Positions 25,813 through 35,097 of a stretch of 64,000 nucleotides of DNA are shown in pieces (within the stretch, counting starts at the first letter, position 1; each line of letters begins with the position of its first letter). The notes below the pieces were generated by a model, which saw only the letters and a list, made by a program, of their open reading frames with translations, did no database searches and was not told the origin of the DNA. This DNA comes from Synechococcus sp. C9 (GTDB lineage Bacteria > Cyanobacteriota > Cyanobacteriia > Gloeomargaritales > Gloeomargaritaceae): contig NZ_JALAAD010000001.1 in assembly GCF_022984075.1 (NCBI RefSeq), positions 1,406,455-1,470,454 of the forward strand. The letters are read 5' to 3'. A program made the position numbers and the translations under genes.

Positions 25813-27033
25813 TCACTGATTCATCTTTTCTAAAACCGCCACCGAAGAAGGAGACGAGCGGGACAGGTAATTAAAAATCCAGAATTTAATCGCCGAATCC
25901 AAAATCACCGGCACGGTAGCAATAAACGCATAAATTGCCGAGCGATTGGGGGTAAAGCCAAAATGTTCCGACAAGGTTTCTAGTAGCACCTCCCACCCTT
26001 CCGCCGAGTGAAACCCCACAAACAAATCCGTTACTAAAATAAAAATAAATACCTTCGTGGGGTCATTCAAACCCCGAAAAAACCGGTCAACAAATCCCCA
26101 TAAAACTGGGAACTGATTCTTACCGAATTGAGTTACGATCATAAAAGCGATAAACCCACTTATATCGGCACACAAGTTGGCTAAACCATCCACCGCCCGA
26201 TAGGCATTTTTCTTGAAAATTTCCAGAGCTTTTTCTTGCAATGCCTCCTCCCGTTTTGTAGAAAACTCTGGGTTGAGACCAATCAAGTGGGTAAATTCCA
26301 TCGCTTCTTTATAACGCACAAACTCATCAATCGCTTCTTGACGAATCTCATCCCGCAAAAAGGGACGGGCACGCTCAGGATTCACACTGATGAAACGGTC
26401 TAACACTGGCGTGAAAATAATATGTTTCGTGAGAATTTGGGTGAGCAGTGGCACGGTGAATAAAATTACCAGAAATCGGATCGCTGTTTTGCCCTGTTGT
26501 CGAAACAAACGGATTTCTTGAACAACCTGTTCTTCATAACCTGGTCGTAATTCCCGGCCAATTTCTTTCACGGTGGCGATGAATGAGCCATCTGCTTGGT
26601 TCGCCCGCCGGGATGGAGTGGCTTTGTTGGCGGGTACCTCCTCAGTGACATCATCAAAAAGTATGCTTTTCCTTGATTTTTTGGGGGTTTCCTGCTGACG
26701 ATAGCGCGCAACGACTTTTTCAATGAACGATAATTTCTGTAAAACTTCCTGCTCCGCTTCCCAGGGTAAGCCCTCGTAGTCTGCCAAAAAATTAAAGGTG
26801 TGAAATTGCATCATATTTATCCGAATAGTGAGGAGTTGCCGGTCTAAAATTCCCTGGATATAACGGGCTTGGGCTGGGTCAGCCGGGAGGGAGCGATGCA
26901 GGGGATGACCGTACCGTTCTTCTAAAGTTTTGAGACGCTGGGCGGCACGGTAGGCTCGTTTCAGGCTTTGGCACGCCCGGTCAATTAACCAACCCTGCCA
27001 GCCAGTCGCACCCCTTCTGGAGTAATCAGCCAT
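25813..27033 (-). CDS. pcxA: Proton extrusion protein PcxA (CemA/CotA family)
   Basis: 406 residues. This cyanobacterial inner-membrane protein is needed for light-induced Na+-dependent proton release and is related to chloroplast CemA. The N-terminal soluble part (about 1-190) has the SLKRAYRAAQRLKTLEERYG pattern. Membrane segments follow at about 195-215 (IRFLVILFTVPLLTQILTKHIIF), 285-305, 325-350 (DPTKVFIFILVTDLFVGFHS) and near the C-terminus. HSAEGWEVLLE is a family hallmark. It is followed closely by the phosphopantetheinyl transferase gene on the same strand. Confidence 0.93.
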   Translation of the reverse strand: MADYSRRGATGWQGWLIDRACQSLKRAYRAAQRLKTLEERYGHPLHRSLPADPAQARYIQGILDRQLLTIRINMMQFHTFNFLADYEGLPWEAEQEVLQKLSFIEKVVARYRQQETPKKSRKSILFDDVTEEVPANKATPSRRANQADGSFIATVKEIGRELRPGYEEQVVQEIRLFRQQGKTAIRFLVILFTVPLLTQILTKHIIFTPVLDRFISVNPERARPFLRDEIRQEAIDEFVRYKEAMEFTHLIGLNPEFSTKREEALQEKALEIFKKNAYRAVDGLANLCADISGFIAFMIVTQFGKNQFPVLWGFVDRFFRGLNDPTKVFIFILVTDLFVGFHSAEGWEVLLETLSEHFGFTPNRSAIYAFIATVPVILDSAIKFWIFNYLSRSSPSSVAVLEKMNQ

Positions 27034-27085
27034 TGCTTAGAAAATTCACGTTGCCGCTATTTTAGCTCACTGCCCCAAAAACCCG

Positions 27086-28495
27086 TTAGTCCTGCGCCCA
27101 TTTGCCGTGAAAACCAAAGGGAACAATTGCAGGTAAGCGCAGTTGGCAACAGGGACCATCGGTGAATTGTGCCGCCGGAAATATCCATAATTCGCTCTGT
27201 TCTTGATGACTATTAAAAATTAAATTGAGCAAATAATCCCCCTCGGAAACATACACCGGTTCCATACAGTAATACCCCACCCCACAATCAAATTCTTGCC
27301 AGGTTTGGGTCTGTTGGTCGTAGCAACCCATGACACTATCAATTTCCTTAACTACATTGGCTCCCGCCCGCTTCATCGAACAGTAGGTATAACGCCAGGA
27401 TTGCCCCACGTGGGTATCAGGAACTACCGGAAATTCGCAGTCCCGTTCCGTGAGTTGTGTTTCTCGCACCAAATGTCCTGTTTTTATATTCAATTCCATT
27501 TCCCACAAATGCCCTGGGGCTTCCGTGACGGGGTCACCAGTACTCACTTCCCGCAGGTATTCATTCGTAGCAAAATCCGCATAACGCACCAGTTGGCAAC
27601 GGATTAAATTTGGGCTAATCTCACAGCCATTGGCAAAGTGCCATTGAAACCAGGCGGGTGCCTCAGCTTGTTGAACAATTTCCAAATTCTCCCGGTCAAA
27701 GATTAACAGTTTTGTACCTAAATCCGGTTGCCATTCCAGGGCTTCGCTGTAACTTTTTAAGTTAAACATCAGGGGTAAAATATTCAATCGTACCGGCGGA
27801 ATCATAAATACCAAATACCGACCCGCCATCACAAAATCATGGATTAAGGGCAATCCCTCCAACGCCACATCCACCCGTTTTTTAATCACCCCATTGGGGG
27901 CACTGCGATAGAGATGTAAGGTGGCATGACGACCCAAACTCACGCCAAAATTATAAATTTCTCCCGTTTGCGGGTCCCGCTTGGGGTGGGCAGAATAGGG
28001 GGTGGTCGGGGTCAAATTCCCCAAGGTATCTAAACCCAAAGTCTGCAAAGATTGCCGGTCTAACTGGTGGGGTGCCCCTCCCTCCCACAGGGCGAGCAGT
28101 CGATCCGCCAAGGGCAAAATCGAGGTATTGGCGCAGTTTTTTACATTTTTACCAAACAGCCGCTCCCACAGAGGCCCCGGTGTGGTCATCCCGTAGTTGG
28201 GAAACAGATACCGCCCTGCCCGCTCTTCCGCCTGATAGCCTGCCGTTTGTACATAGCGCAGAAGTCCCTGGGCACTTCCGTCCTGAAAATGTACTGCTAA
28301 AATTGCCCCATCCCCATCAAACCAATGCCCGACCCGCTGATTGCCCCGTTGCAAACGCCCAGGTCCATTCCGGTAAAACGTACCCCGCAAACTCGCAGGG
28401 ATGGCACCTGTCAGCACCGTCAACGGCTCCGAGCCAAATTCAACAGCGGTGGTGAAAATCGCTTTCTGCCAGGGGTAACTTGGGGCGACAACCAT
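27086..28495 (-). CDS. Carotenoid oxygenase (RPE65/ACO family)
   Basis: About 469 residues from the ATG at 28495; a start 12 codons upstream is also open. These Fe(II) enzymes cleave carotenoids or apocarotenals. The seven-bladed propeller with four His ligands is recognisable: SAHPKRDPQTGEIYNFG, GLPLIHDFVMAGRYLVF, WFQWHFANGCEI and the C-terminal PFGFHGKW. FYRNGPGRLQRG near the N-terminus is a family hallmark. The nearest characterised relative is the Synechocystis apocarotenal oxygenase, which makes retinal; the substrate here is inferred only. It is divergent from the glycosyltransferase cluster. Confidence 0.93.
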   Translation of the reverse strand: MVVAPSYPWQKAIFTTAVEFGSEPLTVLTGAIPASLRGTFYRNGPGRLQRGNQRVGHWFDGDGAILAVHFQDGSAQGLLRYVQTAGYQAEERAGRYLFPNYGMTTPGPLWERLFGKNVKNCANTSILPLADRLLALWEGGAPHQLDRQSLQTLGLDTLGNLTPTTPYSAHPKRDPQTGEIYNFGVSLGRHATLHLYRSAPNGVIKKRVDVALEGLPLIHDFVMAGRYLVFMIPPVRLNILPLMFNLKSYSEALEWQPDLGTKLLIFDRENLEIVQQAEAPAWFQWHFANGCEISPNLIRCQLVRYADFATNEYLREVSTGDPVTEAPGHLWEMELNIKTGHLVRETQLTERDCEFPVVPDTHVGQSWRYTYCSMKRAGANVVKEIDSVMGCYDQQTQTWQEFDCGVGYYCMEPVYVSEGDYLLNLIFNSHQEQSELWIFPAAQFTDGPCCQLRLPAIVPFGFHGKWAQD

Positions 28496-28707
28496 TGCTC
28501 GGGTATCCACACAACTGTCCCAGCTTAACAAAATCTTTACAGGTTCTTCTATCGCAATCCTTTGACTTGAGAAATTGCCGGGATACAGGGGAGGTACCTG
28601 TGGTGGGTTCGCTCAAGGATTTTACCAACCGTGATAGGGGGTAAAATTGCCCTATGATGGTTCTGCAATACAGCATCGTTCCGTATTCATTATCATTTAA
28701 CCCTTTG

Positions 28708-29895
28708 ATGAGCGATTGCCACCAAGAGCCAAAAAACCTCAAAATCTGCTTCCTCGGCGGTGCCCGTTATACCTATCCGTTGAGTGTTACCTATCAAAAA
28801 AAATTTACTTTACTCAAAAATTTAGGCGCATTATTTGTCATCGGATTTTCTGTAGATTGGCGACCCCGTTTTTTTCACCAGTCCGCTAATTTTTATCTGT
28901 TAGCGAATTTACCTATTCCCCTATTACGATATATTCAGTTTTATGCGATTGCTCCTATCATTTTACTCTGGTTGGTTATCCGCCATAAAATTCACATTGT
29001 TATTACCCAAAGTCCCTACGAAGCCCTAGCGGCAGTCTGGGTAAAAAATTTAGTTAAATGGTGGGGTTATTCCCTATCCTTAGTGGTAGAAAGTCATGGG
29101 GATTTTGAAAACTACTTATTTCTCCAACGGCGGGTTTTACTGGCGAATTTATACAAAAAACTTATGCAAAGTGTTGCCTATACTACCCTTAACCAAGCCG
29201 ATGTTCTACGTTCGATTTCCCATGCGGTGCAAGCACAATTAAAACGATATGCCCCCGATACACCAATCGTCGAGTTTATGGCTTGGACAGATATAAGTTC
29301 CTTTTGGTCAGCGGGTTCCCAGGTGACAGCGAAACAATTAACCGTTGTGTATGTGGGGGTTTTAATTCCCCGCAAGGGATTAACCCATCTAATTACAGCG
29401 TTTGCTCAAGTGGTGGGTAGGGTGCCAGCAAGTGAATTACACATCATTGGTCGCCCGGAAAATCCCGATTATTTCCAATTCCTCAAACAGCAAGTTACAG
29501 AACAAGGGTTATCAGAAAAGGTGATTTTTTTACCGGAAATGCCGCAACAGGAACTCTGCTATAAAGTTGCCCAAAGTACGGTTTTAGTGCTTCCTTCCCT
29601 CTCAGAGGGTTTAGGACGGGTTTTGATTGAAGCGATGGCGGCAACTACCCCTGTAATTGGCACTACTGTTGGCGGTATCCCTGATATTATCCAAGACGGT
29701 CTAACGGGATTTTTGGTACCCCCTGGGGATGAAAATGCTCTAGCAGAAAAAATGATTTATTTGCTAGAAAATCCTGATGAAGTAGTGGCAATGGGTCAAC
29801 GGGGACGGGAGTTTGTCCAAAGTTATTTCAGCCCAGAAATTTATTATGAGGGTTACCAAAAGATTTGCCAGTTATGTATGCAATCTCAATCGTAG
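28708..29895 (+). CDS. Glycosyltransferase, GT4-like (first of three)
   Basis: 395 residues from the ATG at 28708; the frame is open to an ATG at 28654. GT-B fold: N-terminal LKICFLGGARYTYPL, C-terminal TVVYVGVLIPRKGLTHLI and the nucleotide-sugar binding EGLGRVLIEAMAATTPVIGTTVGGIPDII. Two hydrophobic stretches near 70-100 (RYIQFYAIAPIILLWLVI) suggest membrane attachment. The donor and acceptor are unknown. It starts a run of three same-strand glycosyltransferases with gaps of 9 and -8 bases, probably one operon for a surface polysaccharide or glycolipid. The region is visibly AT-richer than its neighbours. Confidence 0.87.
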   Translation: MSDCHQEPKNLKICFLGGARYTYPLSVTYQKKFTLLKNLGALFVIGFSVDWRPRFFHQSANFYLLANLPIPLLRYIQFYAIAPIILLWLVIRHKIHIVITQSPYEALAAVWVKNLVKWWGYSLSLVVESHGDFENYLFLQRRVLLANLYKKLMQSVAYTTLNQADVLRSISHAVQAQLKRYAPDTPIVEFMAWTDISSFWSAGSQVTAKQLTVVYVGVLIPRKGLTHLITAFAQVVGRVPASELHIIGRPENPDYFQFLKQQVTEQGLSEKVIFLPEMPQQELCYKVAQSTVLVLPSLSEGLGRVLIEAMAATTPVIGTTVGGIPDIIQDGLTGFLVPPGDENALAEKMIYLLENPDEVVAMGQRGREFVQSYFSPEIYYEGYQKICQLCMQSQS

Positions 29896-29904
29896 ATTAA
29901 ATTT

Positions 29905-31008
29905 ATGATGAATCTTTTAGTATTTAACTTGGCGACCGATGACCATGACCCGATTCTGGGGTTTACAACACTTTGGTTAAATAAACTGGCTGAAAAGGCA
30001 TCAACGATTCATGTAATTACCATGCGTTCCGGGGCATTAAAATTGCGGGAGAATATCACGGTCTATTCCCTAGGCAAGGAATGGGGCTATAGTGAACCCC
30101 GGCGAGCGATACGTTTTTACAGATTTTTATATCACATTCTGCGTTCTCAATCCATTGATTTATGTTTTTCACACATGACCCCAATTTTTACCAATTTAGC
30201 CGCCCCTATCTTAAAAATTTTAGGCATTCCTATCGTGACCTGGTACGCCCATCCCAGTTTAACCAATAATCTGAAACTAGCGCATCATTTTTCAACTCGC
30301 ATGGTGACCAGTATTCCCACTGCTTATCCCTATCGCTCTGATAAATTAGTTGTCGTTGGTCAGGGAATTGATACGGATTTATTTGCACCATTAAATAATG
30401 GTTTTATAGATAATACGACTGCTCATGATCTTAGTGATCAATGCTCCTTAATCTTAGCAGTTGGTCGTCTTTCACCAGTGAAGGATTATGGTACATTGAT
30501 TAGCGCAGTTGGGCATTTAATTTCCCAGACTTCTCAACCCATTAAATTACTCATTGTGGGGAATCCAACGAATGCTCAGGATGAAATTTATGTACAGTCC
30601 CTTTACACGCAAGTCCAGCAATTAAACTTAGCATCTGTAGTCACATTTCAACCAGCGGTTTCGATGTATGAATTACCAGAGATTTATCGCTGTTGTACGG
30701 TTTATGTAAATCTCACCCCAACGGGTTTTGGGGATAAGGTAGCCTTAGAAGCAATGGCTTGTGGCAAGGTCTGTTTGGCGGCAAATACCGGCTTTCGAGA
30801 AACCTTGGGCATCTATGCGGAGCAATTATTATTCACCCACGCCAACCCGCAGGATTTAGCACAGAAATTAACAGCGATTCTTTCCCTAGGGGATAAACAA
30901 CGGCAAATTATGGGTGACTATCTCCGGCAACAAATTATTAAATATCATAGTTTAGACCGGCTCATTCAGAATTTACTCCAATTATTTCAGCAATTGACCC
31001 ATGCTTAA
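29905..31008 (+). CDS. Glycosyltransferase, GT4-like (second of three)
   Basis: 367 residues. The GT-B C-terminal half has ILAVGRLSPVKDYGTLISAV near 192 and the GDKVALEAMACGKVCLAANTGF motif near 280, with the E-x7-E-type glutamate in the ALEAM position. The N-terminal half has TWYAHPSL and a VVGQGIDTDLF segment typical of GT4. Sugar specificity unknown. Nine bases separate it from the first transferase, and it overlaps the third by 8 bases. Confidence 0.87.
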   Translation: MMNLLVFNLATDDHDPILGFTTLWLNKLAEKASTIHVITMRSGALKLRENITVYSLGKEWGYSEPRRAIRFYRFLYHILRSQSIDLCFSHMTPIFTNLAAPILKILGIPIVTWYAHPSLTNNLKLAHHFSTRMVTSIPTAYPYRSDKLVVVGQGIDTDLFAPLNNGFIDNTTAHDLSDQCSLILAVGRLSPVKDYGTLISAVGHLISQTSQPIKLLIVGNPTNAQDEIYVQSLYTQVQQLNLASVVTFQPAVSMYELPEIYRCCTVYVNLTPTGFGDKVALEAMACGKVCLAANTGFRETLGIYAEQLLFTHANPQDLAQKLTAILSLGDKQRQIMGDYLRQQIIKYHSLDRLIQNLLQLFQQLTHA

Positions 31009-32107
31009 AGTCGCTCTAATTTGTCCCTTTGATTTAGCACGATTATCAGGAACACCGGTGCGGGCAAATATAACGGCTCAAGTGCTGAATAATCACTGTG
31101 AATTACTGGTCTGTGCTACGGGGGGCAGAGATGCTTATGTCAAAGTGATTCCTGAAGTTTGGCAACCCCGTCCCCACCGGCGACCTCGGTTTCGTTTAGA
31201 CCGTTTTACTGCACAGGTTTTACACGCCCTCCAGACATTTCAACCGGATGTGATTCACTTAGTTACTCCCACCGGGATTCTCAGTGCCCTACTTTATCAA
31301 ATGGGACATCCCCAGGTAAAAATGATTACGGAAATTCATGGCTTGACTTGTTACGAAATGACCCGTGGGAGTTGGTTGTCTCGGAATCTATTTCATTTTT
31401 TAGACTTTTTAAGTTTACGTTTTGCCCATCATATTATTGCGATGAGTTACAGTCAAAAAAAATTAATCATGCAATTGTTTGGGCAGAATTTGGAGAAAAA
31501 AATTTCGGTTCTTTGGGGGCCGGTGGACTTAAATGTAATTCAACCCATGCCCTGGCCTAGTGGTGAAACCCTGACCCTTGGTTACCTGGGAAATGGGAAT
31601 TTTTGGCAGGGAATTGATTTGATTCTCCAGGCGGTTGCAACGTTAAAAAATCACCCAAACATCCACTTTATTTTAGGGGGAATTCAACCCGATCTCTATA
31701 AAATTCAACTACCTGACCCTTTGCCTGACAATCTCACGGTAATTCCTAAGGTGCCTGTTGGTGAAGAAAATCATTTTTTTAGCCAATGTCAGGCTTTGAT
31801 TTCCAGTCGTATTGGGGGAGCCGTCACCGAGAGCCAATACCCCTATAAACTCTCCTATTATTTGGCCGCTGGACGACCGATTATTGCTTCTGATGTAAGT
31901 GACCAAAGGTTGATTATTGAACAGGCACAGTGCGGTTTGATTTTTGACCCCACCCGACCGGAAACTTTAGTAGCAAGCATCATAAAGTTAGCCAATTTCA
32001 GCCAAGCGGAACGACAAAGCCTGGGACAGAATGGCCGTCGGTTTGCAGAAAGCCATTTGAGTTTAGAAAAATTGGGGACAACGCTGTTAGAAATTTATCA
32101 AAAATAA
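31001..32107 (+). CDS. Glycosyltransferase, GT4-like (third of three)
   Basis: 368 residues. N-terminal VALICPFDLARLSGTPVRANI is a GT4-like nucleotide-fold start; the C-terminal half has LTLGYLGNGNFWQGIDLILQAV and a donor-site region SYYLAAGRPIIASDVSDQRLII. The usual E-x7-E is less clear: QYPYKLSYYLAAGRP has no matching second glutamate, which sets it apart from the other two. Substrate unknown. It overlaps the second transferase by 8 bases and is followed by a bidirectional-looking hairpin at 32110. Confidence 0.83.
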   Translation: MLKVALICPFDLARLSGTPVRANITAQVLNNHCELLVCATGGRDAYVKVIPEVWQPRPHRRPRFRLDRFTAQVLHALQTFQPDVIHLVTPTGILSALLYQMGHPQVKMITEIHGLTCYEMTRGSWLSRNLFHFLDFLSLRFAHHIIAMSYSQKKLIMQLFGQNLEKKISVLWGPVDLNVIQPMPWPSGETLTLGYLGNGNFWQGIDLILQAVATLKNHPNIHFILGGIQPDLYKIQLPDPLPDNLTVIPKVPVGEENHFFSQCQALISSRIGGAVTESQYPYKLSYYLAAGRPIIASDVSDQRLIIEQAQCGLIFDPTRPETLVASIIKLANFSQAERQSLGQNGRRFAESHLSLEKLGTTLLEIYQK

Positions 32108-32109
32108 AA

Positions 32110-32138
32110 TAGGGGCAACGCTGACTACGCCACCCCTA
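32110..32138. terminator. Hairpin between convergent glycosyltransferase and ftsH genes
   Basis: TAGGGG (32110-32115) pairs with CCCCTA (32133-32138) around a 17-base loop. It lies 3 bases after the third glycosyltransferase stop and 20 bases after the ftsH stop, so it could end both transcripts. A U-tract is poor on either side. The sequence AGGGGCA...GCCACCCCT resembles the hairpin at 16525-16548. Confidence 0.5.
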
Positions 32139-32157
32139 CTATTCCCAAGAAAGAGGA

Positions 32158-33993
32158 TTAAATCATGGGTGCCATCACCACCTCATGGCTGTCGAGCAGA
32201 TTTTGCAGTTCCTCCGCATCAACGGTTTCTTTTTCCACCAGCATTTGTGCCAGTTTGTCCAACAACGCCCGGTTGCTGGTCAGGACTTGCTTGGCTTGTT
32301 TGTAAGCCGCATCCACCAACAGGCGCACCTCCTCGTCAATCAGAGCCGCCGTTTCCTCGGAAAAGTCCCGCTCCATCGCAATTTCCCGCCCCAGGAACAT
32401 CCCGCCCTGACTGCGCCCCAGGGACACCTGCCCCACCCGGTCGCTCATGCCAAAGCGCATCACCATCTGCCGTGCCACCCGTGCCACCTGTTGCAGGTCG
32501 TTGGCCGCCCCGGTGGTGACTTCCTCCTCGCCAAAGACGATTTCTTCCGCCACCCGGCCGCCGAGGGCCACCGCCATCTGGCTTTGCAGATAACTGCGGC
32601 TGTACAAACCCGAATCCATGCGGTCCTCGTTAGGGGTGAACCAGGTCAGTCCCCCCGCCCGCCCCCGGGGAATGATGCTGATCTTCTGCACCGGGTCGTA
32701 ATCCGGCATCAAGGCTCCCACCAGGGCATGACCCGCTTCATGGTAAGCCACCAGGGTTTTGCGCCGCTCGCTCATCATCCGGTCTTTCTTCTCCGGCCCC
32801 GCCAGCACCCGGTCAATGGCATCGTTGATTTCGTCCATGGAAATTTCATTTAGGGAACGGCGAGCCGCTAAGATGGCCGCTTCATTGAGCAAATTGGACA
32901 AATCCGCCCCGGTAAACCCCGGCGTGCGCCGGGCAATTTTCTCCAAATCCACATCAGGAGCCAGCACCTTCCCCCGAGCGTGGACTTGCAAAATCTCCAA
33001 CCGCCCCTTGTAGTCGGGACGGTCCACCACCACCTGCCGGTCAAACCGCCCCGGCCGCAACAAGGCCGCATCCAACACATCCGGGCGATTGGTAGCCGCA
33101 ATGATGATAATCCCCGTATTGCCCTCAAAGCCGTCCATTTCCGTCAAAAGCTGGTTCAGGGTTTGCTCCCGCTCGTCGTTGCCACCCCCCAAACCGGCCC
33201 CCCGCTGGCGACCCACCGCATCAATTTCATCAATGAACACAATGCAGGGGGCATTTTGCTTGGCCTGCTCAAACAAATCCCGCACCCGGGAGGCACCCAC
33301 CCCGACAAACATCTCGACAAATTCGGAACCGGAAATGCTGAAAAACGGTACGCCCGCTTCTCCCGCCACCGCCCGTGCCAACAGGGTTTTCCCCGTCCCT
33401 GGTGGCCCAACTAGCAACACGCCTTTGGGAATTTTCGCCCCGACTGCCGTAAACCGGTCGGCATTTTTCAAAAAGTCCACTACTTCCGCCAATTCCAGCT
33501 TGGCCTGGTCAATCCCCGCCACATCCGCAAAGGTCACCTGGGTTTGGGGTTCCATGTGGACCCGGGCCCGGGACTTGCCAAAATTCATCGCCTGGGAACC
33601 CGGCCCCGCCTGCGCCCGCCGCAGTAAAAAGAATAACCCCACCAACAACAACACCGGCAGGAACAAACTGCTCACCGCCCGGAACCAAAACCCTTCCTCC
33701 CGCCGGGGGATCACGGAAATATCCACATTTTTGTCCGTGAGAATGTTGATCAAATCCGGGTCATTGGGCAGATTCACCATCACCCGTTCCCCGTTTTGGC
33801 GCACCACTTCCGCCTGCGTCCGGTCTGAGGTAATGCTCACCTTCGCCACCTGCCCCGCCTGCACCGCATCCACAAATTGGCTGTAACGCCACACCTCCAC
33901 CTGGGGACGACGGTCAAAAAAGGCAGTGCCCAAAGCCACCACCACAATCGCCAGCAACACATACAGCCCTACGTTGCGCCACCTCTTATTCAC
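32158..33993 (-). CDS. ftsH: FtsH membrane AAA+ zinc protease
   Basis: 611 residues from the GTG at 33993, which has an AAGGAG site 8 bases upstream and gives the [13 protein letters not shown] start; the TTG at 34065 is unlikely. Two membrane helices (about 7-25 and 105-125) flank a luminal or periplasmic domain. The AAA+ module has Walker A GPPGTGKT near 198, Walker [12 protein letters not shown] near 255 and the SRH region. The metalloprotease site HEAGH is near 421. FtsH removes damaged membrane proteins; in cyanobacteria FtsH complexes act in photosystem II repair or cell viability, depending on the paralogue, which I cannot fix. Confidence 0.96.
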   Translation of the reverse strand: MNKRWRNVGLYVLLAIVVVALGTAFFDRRPQVEVWRYSQFVDAVQAGQVAKVSITSDRTQAEVVRQNGERVMVNLPNDPDLINILTDKNVDISVIPRREEGFWFRAVSSLFLPVLLLVGLFFLLRRAQAGPGSQAMNFGKSRARVHMEPQTQVTFADVAGIDQAKLELAEVVDFLKNADRFTAVGAKIPKGVLLVGPPGTGKTLLARAVAGEAGVPFFSISGSEFVEMFVGVGASRVRDLFEQAKQNAPCIVFIDEIDAVGRQRGAGLGGGNDEREQTLNQLLTEMDGFEGNTGIIIIAATNRPDVLDAALLRPGRFDRQVVVDRPDYKGRLEILQVHARGKVLAPDVDLEKIARRTPGFTGADLSNLLNEAAILAARRSLNEISMDEINDAIDRVLAGPEKKDRMMSERRKTLVAYHEAGHALVGALMPDYDPVQKISIIPRGRAGGLTWFTPNEDRMDSGLYSRSYLQSQMAVALGGRVAEEIVFGEEEVTTGAANDLQQVARVARQMVMRFGMSDRVGQVSLGRSQGGMFLGREIAMERDFSEETAALIDEEVRLLVDAAYKQAKQVLTSNRALLDKLAQMLVEKETVDAEELQNLLDSHEVVMAPMI

Positions 33994-34150
33994 CGGCTCG
34001 ACTCCTTTGCGAACGGAAAAAATGGTTTTTTTCCATAGTAACCTAATCTCAGGAATTATGAACAATTGTTACAAATCCTGAGAAGGGCTGGGTAGGGGGC
34101 ATTCCCCTGGGAAGCCTGTGGTCATTACGGATGCTCGGTTGTGAATAAAT

Positions 34151-34246
34151 AACAAGGCTAAATGGCTACCGACTCTCAGAACCAAGTGCGGGGGTAATGC
34201 CCCTGCAACCCCTGTTCTCAATTCAGGTAGGGTTAGGATTGCTATA
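34151..34246. repeat. Mini-element type 1, left end lost
   Basis: Core AGAACCAAGTGCGGGGGTAATGCCCCTGC, then CCCTGTTCTCAATTCAGG and the type 1 terminus TTAGGATTGCTATA. The left arm (around CTAAATGGCTACCGACTCTC) does not match the other copies. The right end is intact and ends in TA. Located between ftsH and the DUF1980-type gene. Confidence 0.78.
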
Positions 34247-34287
34247 GACTTGCCCAATGAATATAAATAGTTAAATTTAATACAAAA

Positions 34288-35010
34288 TTAATACAAATAG
34301 GGATTGGCTGGGGGTTTGATGGGCGTAATTTTATCCGCTTTGAGAATCAGTCGCCGTTGCCCTTTCACCTGCCCGGTTGCCATCTGCCCCTGAATTTCTA
34401 GCCAAGTATCTGCCTTGTAGGTTTGGGCGGTTCCCTCCCGCACATCCACCGGTAGCCCCACTGGGTAGGCATCAGCGGCACAACAGGTGACCACAAACCG
34501 AGCGATAAAAAACCGATTGACCGGGCTTTCCGGGGGATGCACCACAAACCCTTGCACCTTCGCCTTTTGCCCCTGGTAGGCATCCGGTTCCGGGTAAGTA
34601 TTCAGTAAACGCACCCAGTCCACCAGGGAACGCTCCTCCGGGCGGCTAGCCGGGCGAAATTGCTGGGGCAGGGTACGGGTCATATTCCACAATTCCCCAC
34701 TCTCCAGGGCAACTTGGCTGGTGAAGGGGCGGGGGGTGACAATCAAGCCCACCACCGCCGTACTGAGCAGGAGGAATCGCCCCCAGGAGCGGGGTAACAG
34801 TTGCCCCCCAGGTGCGACCGCTTGGGGCTGTCCCGGTTCTCGCCAGCGTACCCACCCCTGCCATACCGTCAACCCCACCAACAAAAAACCCGCCCCGACC
34901 GTCAACGGGAAATAATTGGGATGGATCAGGACGGCTAATTGCCCCGTGAGCCAGTACTTGAGGAGCAAAACCCCCCAGGCACCAATCGCCAATAGGTCCA
35001 GTCCATTCAT
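34288..35010 (-). CDS. DUF1980 / TIGR03943 (YcgQ-like) permease partner
   Basis: 240 residues. Three hydrophobic segments (about 6-24, 34-51 and 79-96) precede a soluble C-terminal domain with VQGFVVHPPESPVNRFFIARFVVTCCAADAYPVGLPV near 150-185. The CCAAD cluster is a hallmark of the YcgQ/TIGR03943 family. These proteins are normally encoded beside a UPF0718/YraQ permease, as here, and are thought to form a two-part exporter or importer; the substrate is unknown. The next gene upstream (35098-36093) is that permease, with an 87-base gap. Confidence 0.83.
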   Translation of the reverse strand: MNGLDLLAIGAWGVLLLKYWLTGQLAVLIHPNYFPLTVGAGFLLVGLTVWQGWVRWREPGQPQAVAPGGQLLPRSWGRFLLLSTAVVGLIVTPRPFTSQVALESGELWNMTRTLPQQFRPASRPEERSLVDWVRLLNTYPEPDAYQGQKAKVQGFVVHPPESPVNRFFIARFVVTCCAADAYPVGLPVDVREGTAQTYKADTWLEIQGQMATGQVKGQRRLILKADKITPIKPPANPYLY

Positions 35011-35097
35011 GGGAGGTGACGGGGGATAAATGGGTGCTTGATCAACATAAAATTTCCCAAATGTTTGCGAGAGAATTTCATAATTTTTTGATGATTT

